A stretch of DNA of 64,000 nt from Pseudomonas siliginis (lineage in GTDB: Bacteria; Pseudomonadota; Gammaproteobacteria; Pseudomonadales; Pseudomonadaceae), in assembly GCF_019145195.1 (NCBI RefSeq), contig NZ_JAHSTW010000002.1:706746-770745 (forward strand), in the 5' to 3' direction. A model generated the notes under the pieces. The model had not been told where the DNA came from. It saw nothing but the letters and a program-made list of their open reading frames with translations, and did no database searches. Position 1 is the stretch's first letter; each line of letters opens with the position of its first letter. Positions 9,428 through 19,200 of the stretch are shown here, piece after piece. The position numbers and the translations under genes were made by a program.

Positions 9428-9521
9428 CTGTGGGAGCGAGCCTGCTCGCGAAGGCGGCGGCCCGTTCAGCATTTTTGCTGACTGACCCACCGCTTTCGCG
9501 AGCAGGCTCGCTCCCACAGGG
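9428..9521. repeat. REP doublet (REPIN)
   Basis: Two inverted copies of the P. fluorescens REP motif (TGTGGGAGCGAGCCTGCTCG at 9429 and its complement ending near 9520) flank a 35-40 base spacer. It lies between the convergent thrB and znuA. Confidence 0.92.
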
Positions 9522-9530
9522 TTTGTGTTG

Positions 9531-10451
9531 TTACAGGGATTCCAGGCATCCCGCCAAATCATTGCCCAACTTTTCCAGCACCTGCTCATAGCCCTGAGCC
9601 GTCGCCGGCGTATAACCACCCAACGCATCCAGTTCCGCCAGCTTCACCGGCAAACCGGCCACCAGGGTTTCCGCAAGACGCGGACGCAATGGCGGCTCGC
9701 TGAATACACAGGTCTTGCCTACTTCCTGCAAACGCTTGCGCATCGCCGCGACATGCTGGGCGCCGGGCTGTACTTCAGCGGCCACCGCGAACACCCCGGC
9801 GTGCTTCAGGCCGTAAGCGTCTTCGAAATAATCAAAGGCCTCGTGAAAGACGAAGTACGGCTTGCCTTCGACATTGGCCAGACGCGTCTTCAAGCGCTGA
9901 TCCAGCGCATCCAGACGTTCATCGAAGGCTTTGGCATTGCTCTGATAGCGCTGGGCATTGGCCGGGTCGGCGGCGCTGAGGTCGGCGGCCATTTTGTCGG
10001 CGATCACCCGCGCATTGAACGGTGACAGCCACAAATGTGCATCCAGCGAGCCGGGGCGATGATCGTGATCATGCTCGTCGGCTTCTTCGGCATGGGAATG
10101 GTTGTCCGCGCCGAAATGCCGCAGCTTGAGCCCCGGCAGATCCTGCACCGCAACGCTCGGCAGGCTGCGACCGCCGAGCACGCGCGGCAGGAAACCTTCC
10201 ATGTCCGGGCCGATCCAGTAGAGCAGATCGACCGACTGCACCTTCCGTACGTCGGACGGGCGCAGGGCGTAATTGTGCGGCGAGGCACCCGGTGGCAGCA
10301 GCACCTCGGGAATCGCCACGCCGTCCTGCACGGCAGCGGCAATCAGCTGCAACGGTTTGATACTGGTGAGCACTTTGACCTCGGCCTGGGCCGCACCGAT
10401 CAGCAGAAAACTGGCAACAAAAGCCACAAAAACAGAAAAAAGTCGGGACAC
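9531..10451 (-). CDS. znuA: High-affinity zinc ABC transporter, substrate-binding protein ZnuA
   Basis: A periplasmic zinc-binding protein of about 306 residues. It has a signal peptide ending AAQAE and metal ligand His in PPGASPHNY. A charged His-rich loop (NHSHAEEADEHDHDH) is followed by LDAHLWLSP, and VFHEAFDYF carries another His. The start is a GTG at 10451, preceded by a GAG; a GTG at 10460 is also possible. It is transcribed away from zur-znuCB across a shared promoter with a Zur-like site, so zinc repression is expected. Confidence 0.95.
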   Translation of the reverse strand: MSRLFSVFVAFVASFLLIGAAQAEVKVLTSIKPLQLIAAAVQDGVAIPEVLLPPGASPHNYALRPSDVRKVQSVDLLYWIGPDMEGFLPRVLGGRSLPSVAVQDLPGLKLRHFGADNHSHAEEADEHDHDHRPGSLDAHLWLSPFNARVIADKMAADLSAADPANAQRYQSNAKAFDERLDALDQRLKTRLANVEGKPYFVFHEAFDYFEDAYGLKHAGVFAVAAEVQPGAQHVAAMRKRLQEVGKTCVFSEPPLRPRLAETLVAGLPVKLAELDALGGYTPATAQGYEQVLEKLGNDLAGCLESL

Positions 10452-10478
10452 GATGACCACTCAAGGAAGCGAGAACGG

Positions 10479-10491
10479 GTAACATAATAAC
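10479..10491. promoter_or_regulatory. Candidate Zur box in the znuA/zur divergent promoter
   Basis: GTAACATAATAAC (reverse GTTATTATGTTAC) matches the AT-rich dyad recalled for Pseudomonas Zur sites (GTTATAATATAAC) at 10 of 13 positions. It lies 28 bases before the znuA start and 27 bases before zur, so one site could control both directions. Confidence 0.6.
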
Positions 10492-10517
10492 GTCTCCAGC
10501 AAATCTCGTCGCCGCTC

Positions 10518-11000
10518 ATGCCTATTACACCGATTGCCAGCCGTCCCCACGACCACTCCCATTGCGTGCACAGCGCTCTGTCCGAGGCCGATACCTTGTG
10601 CGCGCAGAAAGGTTTGCGTCTGACTGCCCTGCGCCGCCGCGTGCTGGAACTGGTCTGGCAGAGCCACAAGCCGCTGGGTGCCTACGACATCCTTGCGGTG
10701 CTCAGCGAGCAGGACGGCCGCCGCGCCGCGCCGCCTACGGTGTACCGCGCCCTGGATTTCCTGCTGGAAAACGGCCTGGTCCATCGCATCTCGTCGCTCA
10801 ACGCCTTCGTTGGCTGCGTGCATCCTGAACACGCGCATCAGGGCCAGTTCCTGATCTGCCGCGAGTGCCACGCCGCCATCGAACTTGAGCAAAAAGTGAT
10901 CAGCGACGCGATCATCAGCAGCGCCAAAGACGTGGGTTTCATCGTCGAAGCGCAGACGGTCGAAGTGGTTGGTCTGTGCGCCGGTTGCCAGGGGGCCTGA
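10518..11000 (+). CDS. zur: Zinc uptake regulator Zur (Fur family)
   Basis: A 160-residue Fur-family repressor. Residues 1-20 are His-rich ([11 protein letters not shown]). A winged-helix domain follows ([16 protein letters not shown] to [12 protein letters not shown]). The dimerisation domain has metal ligands in HPEHAHQ, CRECH and the C-terminal CAGC. It senses Zn(II) and represses znuA and its own operon. It is the first gene of zur-znuC-znuB: the znuC ATG overlaps the zur TGA by one base. Known as Np20 in P. aeruginosa. Confidence 0.95.
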   Translation: MPITPIASRPHDHSHCVHSALSEADTLCAQKGLRLTALRRRVLELVWQSHKPLGAYDILAVLSEQDGRRAAPPTVYRALDFLLENGLVHRISSLNAFVGCVHPEHAHQGQFLICRECHAAIELEQKVISDAIISSAKDVGFIVEAQTVEVVGLCAGCQGA

Positions 11001-11785
11001 TGAGCAACGCGCTGATCCGTCTGGAGCAGGTCGCCGTCACGTTTGCCGGGCAGACCGTGCTGGACAACATCGAGCTGAGCGTCGAACCGGGGCAGATCGT
11101 CACCCTGATCGGCCCCAATGGCGCCGGCAAGACCACGCTGGTACGTGCCGTGCTCGGGCTGTTGAAGCCAAACAGCGGCAGCGTCTGGCGCAAACCGAAA
11201 CTGCGCGTCGGCTACATGCCGCAGAAGCTGCATGTCGACCCGACCCTGCCGCTGTCAGTGCTGCGCTTCTTGCGCCTGGTGCCTGGCGTCGATCGTTCGC
11301 GTGCCTTGGCCGCGTTGAAGGAAGTCGGCGCCGAACACGTGATCGACAGCCCGGTGCAGAGCGTTTCCGGCGGCGAAATGCAGCGCGTGCTGCTGGCTCG
11401 GGCACTGCTGCGTGAGCCAGAGCTGCTGGTGCTCGACGAGCCGGTGCAGGGCGTCGACGTGGCCGGGCAGGCCGAGCTGTACAGCTTGATCACCCGTCTG
11501 CGCGACCGCCACGGTTGCGGCGTGCTGATGGTGTCCCACGATTTGCATCTGGTGATGAGCACCACCGATCAGGTGGTCTGTCTCAACCGCCACGTCTGCT
11601 GCTCCGGGCACCCCGAGCAGGTCAGCGGCGATCCGGCATTCGTCGAGTTGTTCGGCAAGAACGCGCCGAGTCTGGCGATCTATCACCACCATCACGACCA
11701 CGCCCACGACCTGCACGGTTCGGTGGTCAAAGGCCCGCTCGGCGGGCAGCCTCATGTTCATGGAGACGGCTGCAAGCATGGCTGA
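11000..11785 (+). CDS. znuC: Zinc ABC transporter ATP-binding protein ZnuC
   Basis: A 261-residue ABC ATPase. Walker A is GPNGAGKT, signature SGGEMQR, Walker B LLVLDEP and the switch His is in MVSHD. The C-terminal tail is strikingly His-rich (HHHHDHAHD and [10 protein letters not shown]), common for ZnuC and probably zinc-binding. The start is the ATG overlapping the zur stop ([10 protein letters not shown]); an earlier start would lie inside zur. Its end overlaps znuB by 8 bases. Confidence 0.96.
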   Translation: MSNALIRLEQVAVTFAGQTVLDNIELSVEPGQIVTLIGPNGAGKTTLVRAVLGLLKPNSGSVWRKPKLRVGYMPQKLHVDPTLPLSVLRFLRLVPGVDRSRALAALKEVGAEHVIDSPVQSVSGGEMQRVLLARALLREPELLVLDEPVQGVDVAGQAELYSLITRLRDRHGCGVLMVSHDLHLVMSTTDQVVCLNRHVCCSGHPEQVSGDPAFVELFGKNAPSLAIYHHHHDHAHDLHGSVVKGPLGGQPHVHGDGCKHG

Positions 11786-12566
11786 TTTTCTTTTGTATGC
11801 CCTGCTTGCAGGTCTGGCCCTGGCGCTGGTGGCCGGGCCGCTCGGCTCGTTTGTGGTGTGGCGGCGCATGGCCTATTTCGGCGATACCCTGTCCCACGCT
11901 GCGTTGCTCGGCGTGGCACTGGGCTTTTTGCTGGACGTCAGCCCGACCGTGGCGGTGACGGTCGGTTGCCTGCTGCTGGCGGTGCTCTTGGTGACGCTGC
12001 AACAGCGTCAGCCACTGGCATCCGACACGCTGTTGGGAATTCTTGCGCCAAGCACGCTCTCTCTCGGCCTGGTGGTACTAAGCTTCATGCATGAAGTGCG
12101 GATCGACCTGATGGCCTATCTGTTCGGCGACTTGCTGGCAATCAGTCCGAGCGACCTGGCGTGGATTCTCGGTGGCACCGCGGCGGTGCTGGTGTTGCTG
12201 GTGACGCTGTGGCGGCCGCTGCTGGCGGTCACCGTGCACGAAGAACTGGCGCGGGTCGAAGGCTTGCCGGTGGCCGGTTTGCGCTTGGCGCTGATGCTGT
12301 TGATCGCGGTGGTGATCGCCGTGGCGATGAAAATCGTCGGCGTGCTGCTGATCACTTCGCTGCTGATCATCCCGGCGGCTGCGGCACAGCGTCACGCCCG
12401 TTCGCCGGAGCAGATGGCGCTGGGGGCGAGCCTGCTGGGCATGCTCGCGGTGTGCGGCGGGCTGGCGTTGTCGTGGTTCAAGGACACCCCGGCGGGGCCG
12501 TCTATCGTGGTGACGGCAGCCGCGCTGTTTCTGTTGAGTTTTGTTCTGCCCCGTCGTGGGGTGTAG
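11778..12566 (+). CDS. znuB: Zinc ABC transporter permease ZnuB
   Basis: A 262-residue inner-membrane permease of the ABC-3 family with seven to eight hydrophobic segments. It carries the conserved [22 protein letters not shown] stretch and an AAAAQRHA cytoplasmic region near residue 205. The chosen ATG gives [12 protein letters not shown], the usual start; earlier ATGs lie inside znuC. It completes the ZnuABC importer. Confidence 0.95.
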   Translation: MADFLLYALLAGLALALVAGPLGSFVVWRRMAYFGDTLSHAALLGVALGFLLDVSPTVAVTVGCLLLAVLLVTLQQRQPLASDTLLGILAPSTLSLGLVVLSFMHEVRIDLMAYLFGDLLAISPSDLAWILGGTAAVLVLLVTLWRPLLAVTVHEELARVEGLPVAGLRLALMLLIAVVIAVAMKIVGVLLITSLLIIPAAAAQRHARSPEQMALGASLLGMLAVCGGLALSWFKDTPAGPSIVVTAAALFLLSFVLPRRGV

Positions 12567-12603
12567 ACTTGGCCGCTTTTTGCGCAATTAGAGAGTCGCA
12601 GGA

Positions 12604-13317
12604 ATGAAGCCGTTCGCCTCCCGTTATCTGCTCCTTGTCGCATTTTCAGTGCTACTGGGCGCCTGCCAAAGCACGCCGCCGGTGGCTGAAGTCCCGGACG
12701 CGCGGGCTACGGCCATCGCACAGCTGGAGCAAAGCCTGGCCAGCAGCGAACTGGCCACCGCCGAAGACCAGTTGGCCGCCTTGCAGGCCGCTACCCCCAA
12801 CGATCAATCCCTTGAGCAGTACCAGCGGCAACTGGCCGAGGCGTATTTGCGCCGCAGCCAGATCGTCCTGCAGAAAGGCGATGTCAACGCTGCCGCCACC
12901 GCGCTCAGCCGCGCCCGTGCTCTGATGCCCAAGGCGCCAGCGCTGACCGGCGGCGTCAACGGCGCGATCACCGAAGCGCGCAAGGCCGAGCTGGAAAAGG
13001 CTGAGGCCGCACTGCTGGCAGCTGAAGCCAGGCCGAAAGCCAAGGTCATCGACCCGACCGCCGAGAGCACCACAGTTGCGTTGAACATCGGTGATATTCA
13101 CAAGCTGCAACGACAACTCGATGCGATCGCCGCCGATGTGGTGAATTACGAATGCGCCGTCAGCATTCAGGCGCCGCGCACCGCGGATTATCCATGGCTG
13201 GCGACGTTGCTGAGCAAGCGAGTCAAGAAGCTAGATCCTGATTTTGATTTGCAAATCGAGAAGCAGATCTTGCGCACAGTGCCGGCGCAGATGGTTTTAA
13301 GCCCGCGCAAGCCATAA
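12604..13317 (+). CDS. Lipoprotein of unknown function (PA5502-like)
   Basis: A 237-residue protein with a lipoprotein signal (hydrophobic stretch then LLGAC, Cys about residue 20). The body is Ala/Gln/Leu-rich and helical, suggestive of tetratricopeptide-like or coiled-coil helices (residues 30-150). A C-terminal conserved part contains VVNYECAVSIQ. It follows znuB by 37 bases and may be co-transcribed with it. I do not recognise a catalytic motif, and a zinc link is only positional. Confidence 0.8.
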   Translation: MKPFASRYLLLVAFSVLLGACQSTPPVAEVPDARATAIAQLEQSLASSELATAEDQLAALQAATPNDQSLEQYQRQLAEAYLRRSQIVLQKGDVNAAATALSRARALMPKAPALTGGVNGAITEARKAELEKAEAALLAAEARPKAKVIDPTAESTTVALNIGDIHKLQRQLDAIAADVVNYECAVSIQAPRTADYPWLATLLSKRVKKLDPDFDLQIEKQILRTVPAQMVLSPRKP

Positions 13318-13339
13318 AAAGCTTCGTCGGAACGCCGCC

Positions 13340-13404
13340 CGGAGCAGGCTCGCTCCCACAGGTGCAACAGCGTACCTGTGGGAGCGAGCCTGCTCGCGAA
13401 AGCG
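13340..13404. repeat. REP doublet, opposite orientation
   Basis: An inverted REP copy (GCAGGCTCGCTCCCACAGG at about 13344-13362) and a direct copy (CTGTGGGAGCGAGCCTGC at 13376 onwards) are separated by only 12 bases. They could form a strong stem between the convergent lipoprotein gene and katE. Confidence 0.9.
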
Positions 13405-13425
13405 TCCTCTCAGCCAATAAAGATC

Positions 13426-15567
13426 TTAAGCCGGAATCGCCTTAGCCTTAGGCTCCCGCGCCCAGACCCGATGCTCGCCAATCGCGGCGAAGAACGGTTT
13501 GGTCAACGCACCCACATCCGCGCCCTGCAACAGCCCCGCATCCGCGTCGAGCTTCAGCAAGTCCTGCAACTGCTTGGCCTCGCCGTGCAGCGCGATCGCC
13601 TTCAGGTGCTTGTAGGCCTCCAGCAGATAATGCAGCGCTACGCCGTCGCCGCTCAACGCGGTAATCGACGCCGCGCCACCCGGTACGAACACCGCATCGA
13701 ACGCAATTGAAGGCATGCCTTCCATCGACGCATCCACCGGCAAAGCCTTGCCGTCAGCGGCTTTCACTGGAGCCGAGGTTGGGCCGAGCAGTTTCGCGTG
13801 GGCGCCTTCGGCTTCCAGCGCTTTCTTCATCGCATCGATGGCCGCAGCGTCAACGCCGTTGGCAGCAAGAATCGCCACCTTGCGCGTCTTGATGTTGCCC
13901 GGCAGCAGGTTGGCCTGGCTCAGCGCTGGCGATTGCTCCAGCGAAGTCTTGCGCACTTCTACCGTGCCTTTGGCTGGCGCCGGCAAACCAAGGTTTTCCG
14001 CCACGCGTTTGGCCAGGGTCAGGTCGATATTGGCAAGGATCTCGTTCACTTCACGGGCACGAATGAACTCACGTTCGACCTTGCCCAGCTCGAAGCTGTA
14101 GGCAGCGATGATGTGCTCTTTCTCGTGGTCGCTCATGCTGTTGAAGAACAAGCGGGCCTGAGAGAAGTGATCGCTGAACGATTCGCTGCGCTGACGGATC
14201 TTCGCGGCGTCGATGCGCTCCGGGTAGCTCTCGAAACCACCGTCCTGTGCCGCCGGCGGGGTTTCTTTCGGCCAGCCGCCGTCGATCGAGTTTGGCTCGT
14301 ACGAGGCACGACCCTTATCGATGGTGGTGCGGTGCTGTGCGTCACGCTGGCCGTTGTGGAACGGCGCCACCGGACGGTTGATCGGCAGCTCATGGAAGTT
14401 CGGCCCGCCGAGTCGGCTGATCTGCGTGTCGGTGTAGGAAAACAGCCGACCTTGCAGCAGCGGGTCATTGGAGAAGTCGATGCCTGGCACGATGTGGCCA
14501 GGGCAGAAGGCGACCTGCTCGGTTTCGGCGAAGAAGTTGTCCGGGTTGCGGTTCAGGGTCATTTTGCCCAGCGGCGTAATCGGGACGATTTCTTCGGGGA
14601 TGATCTTGGTCGGGTCGAGAATGTCGAAATCAAAGTCGTGTTCGTTCTCTTCTTCGACGATCTGCACGCCCAGTTCCCACTCCGGGTAATCGCCCATCTC
14701 GATCGCTTCCCACAGGTCGCGGCGGTGGTAGTCGGTGTCCTTACCGGCGAGCTTCTGCGCCTCGTCCCACACCAGCGAGCAAGTGCCGGCGGTAGGGCGC
14801 CAGTGGAATTTGACGAAGCGTGATTTGCCCTCGGCGTTGATCAGGCGGAAGGTGTGTACGCCAAAGCCCTGCATGCTGCGCAGGCTTTTCGGGATCGCCC
14901 GGTCGGACATCGCCCAGATGACCATGTGCGCCGATTCCGGCACCAGCGAGACGAAGTCCCAGAACGTGTCGTGAGCCGAGCCGCCGGTGGGAATTTCGTT
15001 GTGCGGCTCGGGTTTCACCGCGTGGACGAAGTCCGGGAACTTGATCGCGTCCTGAATGAAGAACACCGGCATGTTGTTGCCGACCAGGTCGAAGTTACCC
15101 TCGTCGGTAAAGAATTTCACCGCAAAGCCGCGCACGTCACGCACTGTATCGCCGGAACCTCGTGGCCCCTGCACCGTGGAAAAGCGCACGAACACTGGCG
15201 TCTTCTTGCCCGGATCCTGTAGGAAACCGGCCTTGGTCAGTGCTGCATGGTTCTCGTAGGTCTGAAAGAAACCGTGGGCGCCGGTACCGCGCGCATGGAC
15301 GATGCGCTCTGGAATACGCTCATGGTCAAAATGCGTGATCTTTTCACGCATGATGAAGTCTTCCAGCAGCGACGGCCCGCGCGGCCCGGCTTTGAGGGTG
15401 TTCTGGTTGTCGGCGATCTTCACGCCCTGATTGGTGCGCAGTGCCTGACCGGTGGCGTCGGAACGGTATTCTTCCAGGCTGTCGAGCTTGGCGTTGGTGT
15501 TGGCGCGATCCGGGGTATCGGTCCCGGCCATTTCGCTTTTATCAGGTGCAGGCTTTTTGATGCTCAT
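13426..15567 (-). CDS. katE: Catalase HPII (large-subunit, heme d type)
   Basis: A 713-residue monofunctional catalase that disproportionates hydrogen peroxide. The distal His is in [19 protein letters not shown] and [11 protein letters not shown] belong to the core, and the proximal Tyr is in RLFSYTDTQ. The extra C-terminal domain (about 560-713, [11 protein letters not shown] to VFVPGGAAS) has the DJ-1/PfpI-like flavodoxin fold specific to HPII enzymes. I chose the ATG at 15567 ([10 protein letters not shown]), preceded by GAGGAG. The upstream region to metN is 264 bases and holds both promoters. Confidence 0.97.
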   Translation of the reverse strand: MSIKKPAPDKSEMAGTDTPDRANTNAKLDSLEEYRSDATGQALRTNQGVKIADNQNTLKAGPRGPSLLEDFIMREKITHFDHERIPERIVHARGTGAHGFFQTYENHAALTKAGFLQDPGKKTPVFVRFSTVQGPRGSGDTVRDVRGFAVKFFTDEGNFDLVGNNMPVFFIQDAIKFPDFVHAVKPEPHNEIPTGGSAHDTFWDFVSLVPESAHMVIWAMSDRAIPKSLRSMQGFGVHTFRLINAEGKSRFVKFHWRPTAGTCSLVWDEAQKLAGKDTDYHRRDLWEAIEMGDYPEWELGVQIVEEENEHDFDFDILDPTKIIPEEIVPITPLGKMTLNRNPDNFFAETEQVAFCPGHIVPGIDFSNDPLLQGRLFSYTDTQISRLGGPNFHELPINRPVAPFHNGQRDAQHRTTIDKGRASYEPNSIDGGWPKETPPAAQDGGFESYPERIDAAKIRQRSESFSDHFSQARLFFNSMSDHEKEHIIAAYSFELGKVEREFIRAREVNEILANIDLTLAKRVAENLGLPAPAKGTVEVRKTSLEQSPALSQANLLPGNIKTRKVAILAANGVDAAAIDAMKKALEAEGAHAKLLGPTSAPVKAADGKALPVDASMEGMPSIAFDAVFVPGGAASITALSGDGVALHYLLEAYKHLKAIALHGEAKQLQDLLKLDADAGLLQGADVGALTKPFFAAIGEHRVWAREPKAKAIPA

Positions 15568-15831
15568 CAGACGTAAACTCCTCGTTTGGCCCCGGATGCC
15601 TTCCGCAGACCCTTGAGTGATTCCCGGGCACGGCACCCAGGGGTTTCAAGTCGCTTAACTAGTGACTGATGAGGCGCTCGGAGCGTTCCTTTTTTATGAC
15701 CTTTGATCTTGTTATTGCCAAATCGAAGGTTAATTGCGAAATAAATGCTAAGAACCTCTATACGGACAGGCTAAAATGCGCGCCCGGCTAACCGCTGATC
15801 CTTTTCCAACGCGCCCCACAAGGTTCGCTAC

Positions 15832-16839
15832 GTGATCGAGTTTCAAAACGTCCACAAGACTTACCGCGTCGCCGGTAAGGATATTCCCGCGCTGCACCCG
15901 ACCAGTCTCGCCATCGAGAACGGTCAGGTGTTCGGCCTGATTGGCCATTCCGGTGCGGGCAAAAGTACCCTGCTGCGTCTGATCAATCGCCTGGAAGATT
16001 CCAGTGGCGGCAAGATCATCGTCGACGGCGAAGAAGTCACCGCACTGGATGCCAACGGCCTGCGCCGTTTCCGCCAGCAGGTCGGGATGATCTTCCAACA
16101 CTTCAACCTGCTCGCCTCCAAGACTGTCGCCGATAACGTGGCCCTGCCGCTGACATTGGCCGGTGAGCTTTCGAGCAGTGAAATCAATCAACGCGTGGCG
16201 GAGCTGCTGGCGCGGGTCGGTCTGTCCGACCACGCGAAAAAGTACCCGGCGCAACTGTCCGGCGGTCAGAAGCAACGCGTCGGCATTGCCCGTGCGCTGG
16301 CGACCAAGCCGAAGATTCTGCTGTGCGACGAGGCCACCAGTGCCCTCGACCCGCAGACCACCGCATCGGTTCTGCAACTGCTGGCGGAAATCAATCGCGA
16401 ACTGAAACTGACCATCGTCCTGATCACCCACGAAATGGACGTGATCCGGCGCGTCTGCGATCAGGTCGCGGTGATGGACGCCGGCGTGATCGTCGAGCAG
16501 GGTCCGGTGGCCGATGTGTTCCTGCATCCGCAGCACCCGACCACCAAGCGTTTCGTTCAGGAAAGTGAGCAGATCGACGAGAGCGAACAGCGTGACGATT
16601 TCGCCCACGTGCCGGGGCGTATCGTGCGTCTGACCTTCCAGGGCGAAGCGACCTACGCGCCGTTGCTCGGCACCGTCGCCCGGGAAACCGGCGTCGACTA
16701 CAGCATCCTCGCCGGTCGCATCGACCGCATCAAAGACATTCCGTACGGGCAACTGACCCTCGCTGTCACCGGTGGCGACATGGAAGCGGCGTTTGCCCGC
16801 TTCACCGCCGCTGACGTTCACATGGAGGTGTTGCGCTAA
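15832..16839 (+). CDS. metN: Methionine ABC transporter ATP-binding protein MetN
   Basis: A 335-residue ATPase starting at GTG. Walker A is GHSGAGKST, signature LSGGQKQR, Walker [13 protein letters not shown] and switch ITHEMDV. The last about 75 residues form the NIL/ACT-like domain that binds methionine and gives trans-inhibition in MetN. metI begins at the base where metN ends. Together with metI and metQ it imports D/L-methionine. Confidence 0.96.
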   Translation: MIEFQNVHKTYRVAGKDIPALHPTSLAIENGQVFGLIGHSGAGKSTLLRLINRLEDSSGGKIIVDGEEVTALDANGLRRFRQQVGMIFQHFNLLASKTVADNVALPLTLAGELSSSEINQRVAELLARVGLSDHAKKYPAQLSGGQKQRVGIARALATKPKILLCDEATSALDPQTTASVLQLLAEINRELKLTIVLITHEMDVIRRVCDQVAVMDAGVIVEQGPVADVFLHPQHPTTKRFVQESEQIDESEQRDDFAHVPGRIVRLTFQGEATYAPLLGTVARETGVDYSILAGRIDRIKDIPYGQLTLAVTGGDMEAAFARFTAADVHMEVLR

Positions 16840-17555
16840 TGGAAATGTTTGACGCTGCAATCAAGCAATACGACGCCGCGATAGAAGCCATCAAACTGTT
16901 CTTTCAGAACATCGACTGGCTTGAAATCGGCCTCGCCACCAACGACACCATGCTGATGCTCGGCGGTTCGCTGCTGTTCACCGTGCTGCTCGGCCTGCCG
17001 CTGGGCGTGCTGCTGTTTCTCTGCAGCCCGCGTCAGTTGCTGGAGAACCGGGGTCTCTATGCAGTCCTGTCGGTTATGGTGAACATCTTGCGTTCGCTGC
17101 CGTTCATCATTCTGCTGATCGTGATGATCCCGTTCACCGTGCTGATCACCGGCACCTCGCTGGGTGTGGCCGGGGCGATCCCGCCGCTGGTGGTGGGCGC
17201 CACGCCGTTCTTCGCGCGTCTGGTGGAAACCGCGCTGCGCGAAGTCGATCGCGGCATCATCGAAGCGACCCAGTCGATGGGCGCGACCACGCGGCAGATC
17301 ATCATGAACGCCCTGCTGCCGGAAGCCCGTCCGGGCATCTTCGCAGCGATTACGGTGACAGCGATTACACTGGTGTCCTACACGGCGATGGCCGGTGTGG
17401 TTGGCGCCGGTGGTCTGGGCGACCTGGCGATCCGTTTCGGCTACCAGCGTTTCCAGACCGACGTGATGATCGTCACCGTGGTGCTGCTGTTGATTCTGGT
17501 GCAAGTGCTGCAAATGGTTGGCGACCGCCTGGTCGTGCATTTCTCGCGCAAATAA
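16839..17555 (+). CDS. metI: Methionine ABC transporter permease MetI
   Basis: A 238-residue permease with about five transmembrane segments. The EAA loop region is EATQSMGATTRQIIMNALLPEA in two parts around residues 145-170. The N-terminal about 35 residues are hydrophilic and somewhat longer than in E. coli MetI. The start ATG overlaps the metN TAA (TAATG), indicating translational coupling. Confidence 0.95.
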   Translation: MEMFDAAIKQYDAAIEAIKLFFQNIDWLEIGLATNDTMLMLGGSLLFTVLLGLPLGVLLFLCSPRQLLENRGLYAVLSVMVNILRSLPFIILLIVMIPFTVLITGTSLGVAGAIPPLVVGATPFFARLVETALREVDRGIIEATQSMGATTRQIIMNALLPEARPGIFAAITVTAITLVSYTAMAGVVGAGGLGDLAIRFGYQRFQTDVMIVTVVLLLILVQVLQMVGDRLVVHFSRK

Positions 17556-17619
17556 GCGGTTTTTTAATCAAGAGGCGCGGGCCATTCGCTGGCGGGCGCC
17601 CTCACAAGGAGTTAGCTGA

Positions 17620-18390
17620 ATGAAAAAACTGATCGCTGCTTTCGCCGCTGTTGCGGCGTTTTCGGCCCACGCCGAGACCCTGACCGTTGCCGCCACTCCG
17701 GTGCCGCACGCGGAAATCCTTGAGTTCGTCAAACCGGCCCTGGCCAAGGAAGGCGTGGATCTGAAGGTCAAGGTCTTCACCGACTACATTCAGCCGAACG
17801 TACAGGTCGCGGAAAAACGCCTGGACGCCAACTTCTTCCAGCACCAGCCGTACCTCGATGAGTTCAACAAGGCCAAGGGCACTGATCTGGTCGCCGTGAC
17901 CGGCGTGCACCTGGAGCCACTGGGCGCTTATTCGAGCAAGCTCAAGGATCTGAAAGACCTGCCCGGCGGTGCCAACGTGGTAATCCCGAACGACGCCACC
18001 AATGGCGGCCGTGCGCTGTTGCTGCTGGCCAAGGCTGGCGTGATCACTTTGAAGGACCCGACCAACATTCTGTCGACCCTCAAAGACATCGAGCAAAACC
18101 CGAAAGACCTGAAGATCCGTGAACTGGAAGCCGCGACCATTCCGCGCGTGCTGACCCAGGTCGATCTGGCGCTGATCAACACCAACTATGCGCTGGAAGC
18201 CAAGCTCGATCCGTCCAAGGATGCGCTGGTAATCGAAGGCAACGACTCGCCATACGTGAACATCCTTGTGTCCCGCGCGGACAACAAGGACAGCGACGCG
18301 ATGAAGAAACTGGCGGCTGCGCTGCACAGCCCGCAAGTGAAGCAGTTCATTACCGAGAAGTACAAAGGCGCGGTGTTGCCGGCGTTCTGA
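17620..18390 (+). CDS. metQ: Methionine-binding protein MetQ (soluble, non-lipoprotein)
   Basis: A 256-residue NlpA/MetQ-family binding protein with a Sec signal peptide ending SAHA. Core motifs are ATPVPHAEIL, VFTDYIQPN, NFFQHQPYLDEFN and the C-terminal TEKYKGAV. There is no cysteine in the signal region, so unlike E. coli MetQ it is not a lipoprotein and should be free in the periplasm. AAGGAG precedes the ATG. The operon ends at the terminator at 18408-18440. Confidence 0.95.
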   Translation: MKKLIAAFAAVAAFSAHAETLTVAATPVPHAEILEFVKPALAKEGVDLKVKVFTDYIQPNVQVAEKRLDANFFQHQPYLDEFNKAKGTDLVAVTGVHLEPLGAYSSKLKDLKDLPGGANVVIPNDATNGGRALLLLAKAGVITLKDPTNILSTLKDIEQNPKDLKIRELEAATIPRVLTQVDLALINTNYALEAKLDPSKDALVIEGNDSPYVNILVSRADNKDSDAMKKLAAALHSPQVKQFITEKYKGAVLPAF

Positions 18391-18407
18391 TTAAGGTTGC
18401 TGCAATG

Positions 18408-18440
18408 AAAAGGGGCGCATCTGATGCGCCCCTTTTTTTT
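18408..18440 (+). terminator. Rho-independent terminator of metNIQ
   Basis: AAAAGGGGCGCAT/ATGCGCCCC stem with a 3-base loop followed by a run of eight or more Ts, 18 bases after the metQ stop. Confidence 0.95.
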
Positions 18441-18456
18441 GCCTGGAATATGATCT

Positions 18457-18550
18457 GTGTGGGAGCGAGCCTGCTCGCGAATGCGGTGTGTCAGTCAAAA
18501 CAGATGTTGAATGTGCTGGCCTCTTCGCGAGCAGGCTCGCTCCCACATTG
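18457..18550. repeat. REP doublet (REPIN)
   Basis: A direct REP copy (18458-18485) and an inverted copy (18520-18548) with a 35-base spacer. It lies between the metQ terminator and the convergent SCO gene. Confidence 0.92.
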
Positions 18551-18564
18551 GAATGGTGTTGATC

Positions 18565-19200
18565 CTATTTTCGCTCAAGCATCGCCGGCAACTGCGCAAC
18601 CAGCTTGGCATTGTTCAACGGCGCGCGAATAAACCCGCGCTGTGTGCCGTCCGGGCCGATCACGGCCAGATTGCCGCTATGGTCCACCGTGTAATTCGGC
18701 TTGCTGGTATCAGCCGGAATAAACGGAATGCTCACCGCGTTCGCCACCTTCTGCAGCTCCTCAATAGATGAAGGCGTCAGGCCAATGAACTGCGGATCGA
18801 AGTAGCCCAGGTACTGCTTCAACTGCTTCGGCGTGTCGCGGTTGGGGTCAACGCTGACCAGTACGATCTGCAACTTGTCCACAGCCTCTTTCGGCAATTC
18901 ACTCTTGATCTGCCGCAGTTGCGCGAGGGTGGTCGGGCAGATGTCCGGGCAGAAGGTGTAGCCGAAGAACAACAGACTCCACTTGCCTTTCAACTCGTCG
19001 ATGGCAACTGGTTTGCCGTCCTGATCGGTCATGGTCACGTCCGGCAGGTTGCGGCTCTGCGGCAGCAGGATAATGCCGGCGTCGATCAGCGCAGTCGGAT
19101 CGCCCTGGCCTTTGCCGTTCAGCACTTTGTTCACGGTAAGCCCGAGGATCAGCGCGATCACGGCAACGAGGATGAAGACGGTTTTCTGGGTTCGGGTCAT
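18565..19200 (-). CDS. senC: SCO1/SenC family copper chaperone
   Basis: A 211-residue membrane-anchored thioredoxin-fold protein (TM at about residues 8-25). The copper motif is CPDIC in [11 protein letters not shown] and the ligand His is in YTVDHSGN. It delivers copper to the CuA site of cytochrome oxidase subunit II. I chose the ATG at 19200; an upstream in-frame extension lies inside ctaB and is not protein-like. The start overlaps the ctaB stop by 4 bases, the end of a heme A/oxidase assembly operon. Confidence 0.94.
   Translation of the reverse strand: MTRTQKTVFILVAVIALILGLTVNKVLNGKGQGDPTALIDAGIILLPQSRNLPDVTMTDQDGKPVAIDELKGKWSLLFFGYTFCPDICPTTLAQLRQIKSELPKEAVDKLQIVLVSVDPNRDTPKQLKQYLGYFDPQFIGLTPSSIEELQKVANAVSIPFIPADTSKPNYTVDHSGNLAVIGPDGTQRGFIRAPLNNAKLVAQLPAMLERK

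Noticed and set aside
15660..15700. Short GC stem followed by a T-run between katE and metN considered as a terminator
   Set aside because: The stem is only about five pairs and lies upstream of both divergent genes, where no transcript needs ending.
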